A stretch of 21,319 bases of DNA from a virus. The stretch covers positions 1 through 21,319 of IMG/VR virus record IMGVR_UViG_3300001848_000862. The stretch is one strand, 5' to 3'. The notes under the pieces were generated by a model that was not told the origin of the DNA, did not search any database, and worked only from the letters and a program-made list of their open reading frames with translations. Positions 8,324 through 15,789 of the stretch are shown here, one piece after another. Made by a program: the position numbers and the translations under genes. The first letter of the stretch is position 1; each line of letters starts with the position of its first letter.

Positions 8324-8348
8324 ATATTAAATAACAAGAAATAGAGAA

Positions 8349-8795
8349 CTAAGGTAGGCTTACTGCGCCAGCCTCTTCTTGATCGCCACTTTCGTCAGAA
8401 ACTTTAAGTCCAACATAGCTAATACTAATACGGGTAGTAGCTCGTGCGCTTGGAGCTGAATTGTAGCTTGTAGGAATACATCCAATAGCAGTCATAATAA
8501 GTTCGCCACTTTGACGGTCTCTAATAGAGATAGTTACCGAACCAAGATTTAAAATATCTTGAAGTTTAGGAAATTTAGGCAAAGTGTGAACACCGTTGCC
8601 AACTACCCTAAAACCTGCACAGCTTATATTGACTGCTTCATAGCTTGTTGGGGTAATTTCGGCAGGACCAAAACGACCAAGAATATGAATAGGCTCTACA
8701 CCTATATTTGCACCATAGCTGCAGTTTTCAAAAACACCAACAACTTGGTTGTCTACGCTGATGACTGCCCGGCCACCGGTTAAGACTTTAGACAT
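8349..8795 (-). CDS. tail tube protein (148 aa)
   Basis: ATG at 8793-8795 with AAAGGAG upstream. Lies directly after the sheath gene, the usual sheath-tube order of contractile tails. Length fits the inner tube subunit. The sequence shows the tube pattern: an N-terminal GGRAVISVDNQVVGVFENCSYG, a central VEPIHILGRFGPAEITPTSYEAV, a strand with VTISIRDRQSG and a final strand with RISISYVGLKV. It should polymerise into the hollow tube through which DNA passes, surrounded by the sheath. The C-terminal tail (DESGDQEEAG) is acidic, which fits a charged lumen or surface. The family assignment rests on pattern and position, not on a search. Confidence 0.85.
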   Translation of the reverse strand: MSKVLTGGRAVISVDNQVVGVFENCSYGANIGVEPIHILGRFGPAEITPTSYEAVNISCAGFRVVGNGVHTLPKFPKLQDILNLGSVTISIRDRQSGELIMTAIGCIPTSYNSAPSARATTRISISYVGLKVSDESGDQEEAGAVSLP

Positions 8796-8814
8796 ATTTA
8801 ACTCCTTTAATCAG

Positions 8815-10965
8815 TTACTGGTTTGCTGCCGACTGAACTTGAGAAATGCTCAATTCAATTGGAATAAAGTAAATTGTGGTGCTTAGTTTGATTTCAAGGC
8901 TAACAGACATAGTTGGCCCTGAAATTGATACCTTAGCATTTCTATATCCAAGAGGCGCTTGATCGTCAGCAGTAATAGCTTTTACTCTGCGATATTCATC
9001 CATCTTGGAAGCAATAAATGCCAATGCTGTAGCGGAATCTACGTCTGCAAGCGATTGACCTACAAAAGCCCTCTGAAGAGCATCCGATAGATCAAGAGCT
9101 ACTATATCCGCCAAATAAACGGCTTGCATGCTATTGTATACAAAATTGGTATCAAAACCATAAGTAGTTTGATCAGAAACCCATTTAACGCCAGCAGTAT
9201 CATTTTGAAGAATAAGAAGCCCGCCAAGAAGAGCATCTTCTACATCTCCAGGGTTGCCGGAATCAAAACCTGAAGGATCCTCAAAGCTGATTATGTTAGC
9301 AAGCTTATTTGTGATTCCTTTATAAAATCCAGCAGCTTGCATACCAGCAGCTACGCAAGCTGCGTACCAAGGAAGATATTTTTGTATTACACCTTGGCTA
9401 TCAATTTGACTAACTTTTTGAAATGCCATGTTCATGCGGTAATTGGCTGCAATTTGAGCTTTAGCCTTAGAATTAGCATAACTTCCAAAATATGATAAGA
9501 CAGCTATACGATTACGTTTTAGCTTAGGGGTGCTCATCTTTAAGCAATGATTTTTTACTGCAGCGTGAATAGCATCAATAGTATATGTCGATAAAGAATC
9601 GGTAAGACCATCAGCAAGATCGCTGCTTGCATCTCTACTAAACAATGGAACAACAAAGTTTGCTTGCAATGCCTCTAAAGCAGCAAGAGCATCTACGATA
9701 TCAGCTGCAAGAGTAGCCCCCTTAGCTCCATTAGACAAAAATTCATAAGAAGACATTGGAGAAGGAAGGCCAGAAGAAGCTTGTTCAACCCACTCTACAG
9801 CAGAGCTATTAGCTATTGCATCTTCCCAATTTGACAAAGATCGCTTCACTCTACCCGGCATTAAGCTGGATCCACTTGAGCAAATTCCAATAGAGGATAC
9901 ATTATCAAGTTTGTTTGGATTAGATTGTTGAGAAGCAACAGGAACAGCTGCTGTGTATCCTGGTTTTGAAGAAATAAAATCAGCAAGATCCTTTAGAGTA
10001 GCATATGAAGACATATCAATGCTTAAAGCCGAACCAGATCCACCTACAACGACTGTTGATAGGCTATTGCCTGAAATAGTCATTGTTGCAGTAGTTCCAG
10101 CATATCCAATCTCTAAAGCAATATCTCCAGAAGCTTCTAAAGTTTCATTTAAACCAATATCGCTTCGAATAACGGACATCTCTACTGCAGACTCTGCACC
10201 AGAAATAGAAAGACCCTCAGCAAGACCTAAGGCTGCTAAATCCCCCAAATTAAGTTCAATAATTTCAAAACTTTTTGCCCAACCTTTGCGATAATTCGCA
10301 GGATCAGCAGAAAGAAAAAGCTTAAGAGAGTTTGCTGCTGTACCAGCAATAGCAGAAATACCTGCGGGAAGTTCAGAGTTAAGCTCAGTAATTAAATCGT
10401 TAATATTTCCATGATCTCCAGCAATTCCGCTCAAAGTAACAACGGCAGATGCACCGCCATTAATTCTAACCGCAAATGTCTTGTTGTTAAGAGCTGCACC
10501 AAAAGAAGAGATAGTAGAACCACTATAAGAAGGAGCTTCTTCTGCTTGACTAGCGATAATTTTATACTTAATTTTGTTACCTTCGACTCCAAAATTTTTA
10601 GCTTTTAAACTTCCATAGTCGGTATCTACAATAGCAGAAGCTTTTGTTCCAGAATTGGTTTTTAAAATTAAAATGTTTGTAGCAGAACCCACAATATTTG
10701 CATCTGCCGATGGAGAGCTAAGCGCTTGCATAGCATCTACAATAGGTCCAGAAACATACTTTTTAATAACTTTATCGGCTTGATCTGGAGAAAAAAAGTT
10801 GCTTTTTAGATCTTCATCTCCAAAAGCCGCTCCTCCAGCTGCTTCGCCTATAATAGCTACTACGCCTGTATTTCCTATTCCAACAGGAATAGATTTAACG
10901 CTAACGCTTGGATAAGCGCCAGGAATTACGGTGTTAATGAACGAAGTGGTCAGTCTCTGTGCCAT
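8815..10965 (-). CDS. contractile tail sheath protein (716 aa)
   Basis: ATG at 10963-10965 after AGGGAG. The N-terminus (FINTVIPGAYPSVSV, then GVVAIIGEA) is the classic sheath opening, where the chain wraps to the neighbouring subunit. The centre (about residues 110-390) is a variable, Ser/Ala/Gly-rich beta insertion. The conserved C-terminal part starts near residue 430 (AALEALQANFVVPLF, then KRNRIAVLSYFGS). It ends with the small alpha/beta domain (about 610-716: YLADIVALDLSDALQRAFVG, YRRVKAI, then SLEIKLSTTIYFIPIELSI). It is longer than the roughly 400-residue sheaths of small myophages, nearer to T4 or jumbo phage sheaths. It forms the outer cylinder whose contraction drives the tube into the host. 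Paired with the tube gene just downstream. Confidence 0.93.
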   Translation of the reverse strand: MAQRLTTSFINTVIPGAYPSVSVKSIPVGIGNTGVVAIIGEAAGGAAFGDEDLKSNFFSPDQADKVIKKYVSGPIVDAMQALSSPSADANIVGSATNILILKTNSGTKASAIVDTDYGSLKAKNFGVEGNKIKYKIIASQAEEAPSYSGSTISSFGAALNNKTFAVRINGGASAVVTLSGIAGDHGNINDLITELNSELPAGISAIAGTAANSLKLFLSADPANYRKGWAKSFEIIELNLGDLAALGLAEGLSISGAESAVEMSVIRSDIGLNETLEASGDIALEIGYAGTTATMTISGNSLSTVVVGGSGSALSIDMSSYATLKDLADFISSKPGYTAAVPVASQQSNPNKLDNVSSIGICSSGSSLMPGRVKRSLSNWEDAIANSSAVEWVEQASSGLPSPMSSYEFLSNGAKGATLAADIVDALAALEALQANFVVPLFSRDASSDLADGLTDSLSTYTIDAIHAAVKNHCLKMSTPKLKRNRIAVLSYFGSYANSKAKAQIAANYRMNMAFQKVSQIDSQGVIQKYLPWYAACVAAGMQAAGFYKGITNKLANIISFEDPSGFDSGNPGDVEDALLGGLLILQNDTAGVKWVSDQTTYGFDTNFVYNSMQAVYLADIVALDLSDALQRAFVGQSLADVDSATALAFIASKMDEYRRVKAITADDQAPLGYRNAKVSISGPTMSVSLEIKLSTTIYFIPIELSISQVQSAANQ

Positions 10966-10976
10966 TGCCTACTCCC

Positions 10977-11246
10977 TTATTTCCTCAATCCAAAATGTTC
11001 TATACCTTTTCCAAAAAGTTCTGGTTTATCACAACCGATGCTTTTTAGATGAGCCCAAAGTACATCTTCTAGCTCTTTAGGCCTATCATATTTTCGACGC
11101 TCCGAAGCCCACCAAGCGCAGAAAATCTCTTTTGCTTTATAATCACCATACCTACCCGTAGGGGTGGGTACTTGTCGAGACTCTTCAAGTTTCTCTTTGA
11201 TCTCAACTTCTCGCGGTTTATTGTCAGGGTTCTTTTTTCGACCCAT
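10977..11246 (-). CDS. hypothetical basic protein upstream of sheath (89 aa)
   Basis: I chose the ATG at 11244-11246 because it makes a TAATG overlap with the previous gene, as elsewhere in this cluster. An alternative ATG four codons upstream (11258) would give 93 aa and a 13-base overlap. The N-terminal third is basic and disordered-looking (MGRKKNPDNKPREVE). The rest holds an aromatic and charged segment, FCAWWASERRKYDRPKELED, and ends HFGLRK. No membrane segment. I do not recognise it. It lies just before the sheath gene, so a tail-assembly or completion role is possible but not shown. Confidence 0.65.
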   Translation of the reverse strand: MGRKKNPDNKPREVEIKEKLEESRQVPTPTGRYGDYKAKEIFCAWWASERRKYDRPKELEDVLWAHLKSIGCDKPELFGKGIEHFGLRK

Positions 11247-11674
11247 TACTTTTTCCATTTCTCAGGCTTTACACCAGCAGCTACGCATACAGCATGTGGA
11301 TCCTTAACGTCGGGGCTCTTTTCTTTTACTTTGCGAGTGCAACGATCGTGTTTTGATTCCTCTTCAGATTTTTTTAATCTTTTTTTGCTTTTATAATCTA
11401 TAAACTTATTAAGAGGTTTTTGATGCAAAGAAGACATATTAGGATGACCAAAATCTTTTTGCTTAGGAATTATTTTTTCTTGAGCTGTAGGGATTTTTTG
11501 GTGTGGAATCTTTAAGTCTGCCATCTCAGCTGCACTTTGGCTTTGAGGCGCGGCTTTTTTAAGAGTTTCTTCCTTAGCCTTGCTATTTTTTTCAAGGCGC
11601 TCTTTAGCCATCTGCTTAACTTTTTCAAGGACTCCAAGAGCCGCTTCTTTGGGCGTATATTCTTTCTTTTCCAC
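11246..11674 (-). CDS. Lys-rich protein with a C-terminal Cys-pair motif (142 aa)
   Basis: GTG start at 11672-11674 with AGGAG eight or so bases upstream. Residues 1-105 are highly charged, rich in Lys, Glu and Gln, and probably helical or disordered. The last about 35 residues form a compact motif: HDRCTRKVKEKSPDV, then DPHAVCVAAGVKPE. A similar Cys-x(about 17)-Cys pattern with an [AY]-x-V-C-x-A core occurs at the ends of various phage structural proteins, as I recall it; I cannot verify this here. Coupled by overlap to the 89-aa gene. The function is unknown; a virion-associated or assembly role is inferred from context. Confidence 0.65.
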   Translation of the reverse strand: MEKKEYTPKEAALGVLEKVKQMAKERLEKNSKAKEETLKKAAPQSQSAAEMADLKIPHQKIPTAQEKIIPKQKDFGHPNMSSLHQKPLNKFIDYKSKKRLKKSEEESKHDRCTRKVKEKSPDVKDPHAVCVAAGVKPEKWKK

Positions 11675-11736
11675 AGTTTCGTCTCCTAACGAACTAAAGA
11701 TTATTGTCCTTATTAAAATCCTTTAAAATCAAAAGC

Positions 11737-12435
11737 TTATTTTTTGTTCTTAGATGATTTTAAGATTCCTGTTGCCCCTAAAGTTTTATCTATTTCTTTT
11801 TTATGATCTTTAGACTTTCCAAAAGGATACCCAATTCTAGCATTAATCGTTTGGCCTCCTGGTGGAGAAGCTGAAGGCACTGAAGGTGGCGGTGGCGATG
11901 GGGGTAAAGGTGCGCTTGCAGCAGGCCCTCCCCCAAATGGGTACCCAATTTTAGCATTAATTGTACCGTCAGTTTTTGACATTTCACGCTTTTCGGACAT
12001 GCGAACCATAAATTTTTGAAGTGGCCGAGGCATTTTAGGTATTTTGTTTCCACCCTTAAAACCATCCGAAGGAGCCCCAGCTCCTGCTGGCGTTATAGGG
12101 GGGTGCAAATTAGAACTTGAAGCGGGCATTTTAGGCATTTTTATCTGTTTAGGTCGTTGCCCAAGTTTAGCTTCGGCATTAAGCTGTTTTTGGCTATGCA
12201 TTTCAGAGAGAGCTTGTTGATGTACATCTTTATTTAGTACTGACTCTGAAGCAGCTGGAATATGACTCTCAGGAAGTTTTTGATTTCCAGGAATCTTCAT
12301 GTTATGAACAGCATGCTCTAAAGCATGAGGCTTAGTTATAGAAACTTTTCCTTGCTGAAAAGCTTTCATGATTGCTTTGTGTAGAGCTTTTTTGATGTCA
12401 TCTCTCATAAAGTTAAGATTGCCTCTCTCACTCAT
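11737..12435 (-). CDS. low-complexity Pro/Lys-rich protein with repeated NA[KR]IGYPFG motif (232 aa)
   Basis: Start ATG at 12433-12435 overlaps the stop of the upstream gene by 8 bases (ATGAGTGA). An alternative ATG at codon 10 has GAGAGG upstream. A short helical N-terminus (MRDDIKKALHKAIMKAFQQG) is followed by a long disordered Pro/Lys/Ser stretch. Near the end, the motif INAKIGYPFGG and INARIGYPFGK occur twice, separated by a proline-rich linker (PLPPSPPPPS). Two copies of a short hydrophobic motif on a flexible chain look like docking peptides for a partner protein. No catalytic motif is seen. Possibly a scaffold, tape-like or assembly factor in the tail region. A downstream stretch of about 62 bases (11675-11736) holds nothing obvious. 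Confidence 0.65.
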   Translation of the reverse strand: MSERGNLNFMRDDIKKALHKAIMKAFQQGKVSITKPHALEHAVHNMKIPGNQKLPESHIPAASESVLNKDVHQQALSEMHSQKQLNAEAKLGQRPKQIKMPKMPASSSNLHPPITPAGAGAPSDGFKGGNKIPKMPRPLQKFMVRMSEKREMSKTDGTINAKIGYPFGGGPAASAPLPPSPPPPSVPSASPPGGQTINARIGYPFGKSKDHKKEIDKTLGATGILKSSKNKK

Positions 12436-13429
12436 CTACGGTTAGCCAAGGCTCATCTTCATCGTCTAAAAAAGATGGTGCATTTTGGCTTAAAATGCGT
12501 ATTCCCCCTTTAAAACCTTCATTTTCTAAATTTTCATTAAGATTATCAATTATTTGTACGTTTTCTATTACTCTACGGGGCGTTTTAAGCCAAGTGTTTT
12601 CTACTTGACCAGACAAAGTTATAAACCTAGAGTAAACGTTTTCTCCGCCAGGAACTCCCCAATCATTATTTGGCATCAAATCAGAACTTGATATAGAAGA
12701 TTCCGCAAAAGATCTAGCCTCAAGAAGTCCTTCTCTATATCTTAAAAGAATGTGAACTATAAATGCATGAAGCCACATCAAAATAGATGGATCCCCATGA
12801 ACATGACAACCTATATGATATGTTTCTCTAAAAAAACTATGCTCTCTTCGCACTCTATAAATTTGATATTTTGGAACAACAGCTAATCTGGATGCAGATA
12901 TCTGCATGCCTGCCTCTATAGCAATACCATTTTTGCCGCTTCTACCTAATACTACGTAACCTTGACCGTTATCTGGATTAACTAAAATCATATCTTTAGA
13001 CACAAGCGTGCTATTGATTTCATTTGGAAGAATCACTATACCAGTATCTTGGTCATAAGATATTGGAATAAACGGTTTTAATATATAAGGTATGGGTTTA
13101 CCAATTTTGTTTGGCATAAGTTCAATTACTTCTGAAGAAAGATCTCCCATACTTTTTTCTTCGATTATTTCGCTTGAGGATCCTAAGCCTATAGTGACAC
13201 ACGGAAGCTCATCTTTATCTCCAGGTCGACTTTGAAGATTAATTGATATTTTATTATTTGCAAGCCACTGTTTAGCTTTATCTATCTCTGATTGACCATA
13301 TTTTTTTTGTAAAGCAGGCTCATCAACCATTTGACTAAGAATATCATCAACAAGCCAAAGGTTTTTGCGCATATCATCTAAACCTTGTTCTATGGCTGTT
13401 TTTATTATAACATCACCAGAAAATATCAC
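12428..13429 (-). CDS. probable tail terminator / neck protein (333 aa)
   Basis: GTG start at 13427-13429 within a GTGA overlap with the previous gene, with AGAGG six bases upstream. The N-terminal half contains ELPCVTIGLGSSSE and a beta-rich part with DMILVNPDNGQGYVV and AVVPKYQIYRVRREHSF. The C-terminal half is marked by HIGCHVHGDPSILMWLHAFI, then LLRYREGLLEARSFAESS and GENVYSRFITLSGQVEN. This alternation of a beta core with one long amphipathic helix and a conserved Tyr-Ser-Arg strand resembles tail terminator or tail-completion proteins of myophages. The place between a gp10-like neck protein and the sheath agrees. It would cap the tube and join the tail to the head. The family is inferred; it could be another neck component. 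Confidence 0.6.
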   Translation of the reverse strand: MIFSGDVIIKTAIEQGLDDMRKNLWLVDDILSQMVDEPALQKKYGQSEIDKAKQWLANNKISINLQSRPGDKDELPCVTIGLGSSSEIIEEKSMGDLSSEVIELMPNKIGKPIPYILKPFIPISYDQDTGIVILPNEINSTLVSKDMILVNPDNGQGYVVLGRSGKNGIAIEAGMQISASRLAVVPKYQIYRVRREHSFFRETYHIGCHVHGDPSILMWLHAFIVHILLRYREGLLEARSFAESSISSSDLMPNNDWGVPGGENVYSRFITLSGQVENTWLKTPRRVIENVQIIDNLNENLENEGFKGGIRILSQNAPSFLDDEDEPWLTVDE

Positions 13430-14193
13430 TTAAACCTCTTTAAGATCTCAGGAAGAATTTCGTTTTCCCAAGCTTGGTTTGCCCATTCAAGCGCTTGTTC
13501 AAAAAATTTATCCCCTTCTCTACCAGGATGTATCCATTTATTTCCTTTATGTTTGCTACTTACCATCCTAAAGGTCATAATATCGCGACGAACTTTACCT
13601 TCAGCAGTCTGTGTTTGATATATTCTAAGGCCAGATAAAGCCTCATGACTAGCGCGTGCTGTAGGTTTTGGGCTAGTAATATCAAATTTGTGAAGCAAAC
13701 CTATTCGCGGACTTCCATCAGGATTATATTCAAGTTTTTTGAAGGGTATTTTAGCTCCTATACGAGAAGATTCATCTCTAAGTACTTGCTTTATTAAGCG
13801 CACCATTTCTTTTTGAAAGGCACCCTGTTGAGAAGGCGCCTTAGAGTGTTCAAACGGTATAGCTTTATATTTTGATCCATCTTTTGCTGTATGGGCATTA
13901 TTTTTTAATAGATCTTCAGTCATATCTCCAGACTTACGCCCTTCTTCAATCCACAAAGCAGGGGCATCCAAACTTACTACCCAAATACCAGGCTGAACTT
14001 CTTGAAAATCTAAATTATCCATATACATTTTTCTAGTAGTACTAAGTTTAGATGAAGCAAACTCTTTAACTTTAGCGTGCGTAGATGCCGCTAAAGCTTT
14101 AACGCCATCTTCTATAGCTTTTTTAGCTTCTTGCTTAAAGTTTTGAAGTTCGGCCACAATTGAGTCTGCATCTACTAAAAAGTTTAATCTCAC
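13426..14193 (-). CDS. HK97 gp10-like neck / tail-completion protein (255 aa)
   Basis: GTG start at 14191-14193 with AGAGG eight bases upstream. The N-terminal helix (about residues 8-50: ADSIVAELQNFKQEAKKAIE, then VKALAASTHAKVKEF) is typical of gp10-like neck proteins. The middle holds DAPALWIEEGRKSGDMTEDLL. The C-terminal strand-loop-helix (about 206-255) has FRMVSSKHKGNKWIHPGREG followed by FFEQALEWANQAW, the conserved finish of the family. This protein would sit at the head-tail junction and complete the tail attachment. It is longer than the usual 120-170 aa, with an insertion around 105-190. It is one base downstream of the -1 frame stop discussed at 14195..14428. Confidence 0.7.
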   Translation of the reverse strand: MRLNFLVDADSIVAELQNFKQEAKKAIEDGVKALAASTHAKVKEFASSKLSTTRKMYMDNLDFQEVQPGIWVVSLDAPALWIEEGRKSGDMTEDLLKNNAHTAKDGSKYKAIPFEHSKAPSQQGAFQKEMVRLIKQVLRDESSRIGAKIPFKKLEYNPDGSPRIGLLHKFDITSPKPTARASHEALSGLRIYQTQTAEGKVRRDIMTFRMVSSKHKGNKWIHPGREGDKFFEQALEWANQAWENEILPEILKRFK

Positions 14194-14194
14194 C

Positions 14195-14428
14195 TTAATA
14201 CCTCTTATGGGTAATATCGCCTTTTAAATCTAAAGCAACAGGCTTTTTTACGTCTATATACTTAACCTTACCTGTTTGATTATCAATTTCTTTCATTTCA
14301 CCTCTGTAATTTATAGCATGCTCTGGAATTTGAGGTTTAGTTATATGTTTAGTTGTTTCTTTGGCCGGTAACCTGCTTTTGGCTACAGGCCCTGAGGCTT
14401 TGGGGCATTGGGCACCTCCGAGCGCCTG
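14195..14428 (-). CDS. candidate -1 frame C-terminal extension of the cyclase-palm protein (77 codons)
   Basis: Reading in the -1 frame from the slippery heptamer gives 77 sense codons and a TAA at 14195-14197, one base before the GTG of the next gene. The codon use (AAA, GAA, GAT, AAT, ATA) resembles that of neighbouring genes. The peptide starts QALGGAQCPKASGPVAKSR, passes KPQIPEHAINYRGEM and ends VKKPVALDLKGDITHKRY. The frame has no ATG, GTG or TTG in the first 44 codons. Its first start codon is an ATG with GAGG just upstream (14295-14297), which would give only a 33-aa gene. If joined by frameshift, the product is 454 + 77 = 531 aa. Alternatives are a free 33-aa peptide, a sequencing error or a recent frameshift mutation. 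Confidence 0.5.
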   Translation of the reverse strand, partial: QALGGAQCPKASGPVAKSRLPAKETTKHITKPQIPEHAINYRGEMKEIDNQTGKVKYIDVKKPVALDLKGDITHKRY

Positions 14429-15789
14429 TTTTTTTCTTCAGATCCTTCCATATGACGAGCAAGTTCTATTGTTTGTTTTAGAAGACCTATAATTGAATCG
14501 TACAAATCAGGATTACTTCTTTTCATGGAAACAATTATGTCTTTATTTTGTTTAAATTTTTTTAGTATTATTTTTATTTTATTTTTAGTATCATCATGCG
14601 ATTGAGATTCAGATAACAAAGAAGATAGCAGATTAAGTTCGGAAGGCCCTTCATAATCATCTGACGAAGTTTCAGGGTATTTTTGATCTAAAGATTCTTT
14701 TGATGTATCCACCATTGAATCATCTGTATTTTGAAAATTTTCTTGATCATCACTAAAAGCTTTTTGATCAAAATTTTGTTCTTCTTCGCCTGTATCATTG
14801 GATAAGTCATCTTTTTCTGGTTCTTTTATTTGATCAATTAAAGAATCTTTCATATTTGGCACTTGATCATCGAGTTCTGGTATATGATCATCATCATCAT
14901 GATCTTCTTCAGAAGATCCAGTCATCAAAGCATCTACTTGATTTTCTGGTTTTTGCTCAAGCTCATTATCTTTGGAAGCCTGCTCCATAGAGGTTGGGGT
15001 TTCTTCTTCTTCTTCTTCTTCGTGCTCCATATTAGAGCTTTCTGGTATATCTAATGGCTGCTCTTCATTTTGTTTTTCACCTTCAAGATCTTCTCCTTGA
15101 AGATCTAACCCTTGTTGCGCTGGTAAAGATTCTTCAGAAGCATCGGCATAAGTTTGCCCCGTACATAAAGGACAATTGCAACCAGTTTTTTCTTCATCTT
15201 CTGAGCTAGACTCAACTTCTTCTGGCATTCTTTCTTCTGGCATTCTTTCTTCTGGCATTCTTTCTTCTGGCATTTCTTCTTCGATGTCATTGTAATTATC
15301 TCCTTCTTGGTATTCGTTTTTATCGTCCATAACATGGCTAAGATAGTGCTCATCTATCTTTTGGGCTTCTTTGCCTCCTGCACCAGACATTGCCTCAGAA
15401 TGAGCTTGAGAAAGTATTTGCTCTATATGATCATCATAGTTTATGATCATATTTTTTCCACTAAGCTTTCCTGCCATAAGAGATTTGCCCGCTTGACTTA
15501 AAGAGAGGCCGGTACCTATAGTTACAGTAAAACCTGTAACGTTTTCATACATCTTTTTAAGCTCTAAAAGCTGTTGATGTTTAGAGGGATCAATAAAAAA
15601 AGTTGCTTCATCGCCACCTTCCGATATTACGGTACCACCATTAGCTGATACCCAATCGCGAACAGTTTGCCCGCCCTGCTTAATTTTAGTTGAAATAGTA
15701 TTTAATAATTGAGCATCATCTTTAAGAACAGCAGCTCCAACTTGTTGTCCAGCATTGTCGCCGTCTATAGCCACGTAAAGCTTGTTCAT
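14383..15789 (-). CDS. GGDEF/mCpol-like nucleotidyl-cyclase palm domain with acidic tail (468 aa)
   Basis: ATG at 15787-15789, in a 4-base ATGA overlap with the 304-aa gene and after AGGAGC. Residues 1-113 form a palm domain: YVAIDGDNAG (D9 and D11), a helix, then SEGGDEATFF (GGDE at 58-61) and a strand-helix region with VTIGTGLSLSQAG and LMAGKLSGKN. The metal-binding Asp positions and the final G-K-N fit the GGDEF / Cas10 / mCpol / GTP cyclohydrolase III superfamily. After a helix (114-150) comes a long acidic, disordered chain with four MPEER repeats (about 173-191), a CNCPLC cluster (204-209), a run of seven Glu, and a basic helix (about 410-450). The acidic tail looks like that of a scaffold or core protein. 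Activity and product are unknown. It could be catalytic, a nucleotide binder or a structural reuse of the fold. Confidence 0.75.
   Translation of the reverse strand: MNKLYVAIDGDNAGQQVGAAVLKDDAQLLNTISTKIKQGGQTVRDWVSANGGTVISEGGDEATFFIDPSKHQQLLELKKMYENVTGFTVTIGTGLSLSQAGKSLMAGKLSGKNMIINYDDHIEQILSQAHSEAMSGAGGKEAQKIDEHYLSHVMDDKNEYQEGDNYNDIEEEMPEERMPEERMPEERMPEEVESSSEDEEKTGCNCPLCTGQTYADASEESLPAQQGLDLQGEDLEGEKQNEEQPLDIPESSNMEHEEEEEEETPTSMEQASKDNELEQKPENQVDALMTGSSEEDHDDDDHIPELDDQVPNMKDSLIDQIKEPEKDDLSNDTGEEEQNFDQKAFSDDQENFQNTDDSMVDTSKESLDQKYPETSSDDYEGPSELNLLSSLLSESQSHDDTKNKIKIILKKFKQNKDIIVSMKRSNPDLYDSIIGLLKQTIELARHMEGSEEKNRRSEVPNAPKPQGL
14428..14434 (-). promoter_or_regulatory. candidate -1 ribosomal frameshift site A AAA AAC
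   Basis: In the zero frame of the 468-aa gene the bases read GAA-AAA-AAC (codons 452-454), giving the X XXY YYZ heptamer A AAA AAC. A Shine-Dalgarno-like GGAAGGA ends 8 bases upstream, as at bacterial frameshift sites such as dnaX. A 5-bp stem (GGCGC / GUGCC, 6-base loop) lies one base downstream, and a longer GGCC-bounded region follows. The -1 frame is closed by TGA just upstream and open for 77 codons afterwards. Confidence 0.5.
15217..15276 (-). repeat. 15-bp tandem repeat (4 copies) encoding MPEER
   Basis: The plus-strand unit TTCTTCTGGCATTCT recurs with a 15-base period (GGCATT at 15224, 15239, 15254 and 15269). It encodes an in-frame acidic pentapeptide in the disordered tail of the palm-domain protein. 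Copy number can change by slippage without breaking the frame. Confidence 0.9.

Noticed and set aside
8349-8795. Tail-assembly-chaperone frameshift pair after the tail tube
   Set aside because: The tube gene is followed by a terminator and fiber genes; no chaperone-like pair or tape measure gene is present in the window.
15105-15353. 82-codon minus-strand ORF in another frame, rich in CQKKE repeats
   Set aside because: It is the out-of-frame reading of the MPEER tandem repeat within the 468-aa gene.
15740-15789. TOPRIM-like reading of the DGDN motif in the 468-aa protein
   Set aside because: The later GGDE and G-K-N elements fit the cyclase palm better, and no TOPRIM Glu motif precedes DGDN.
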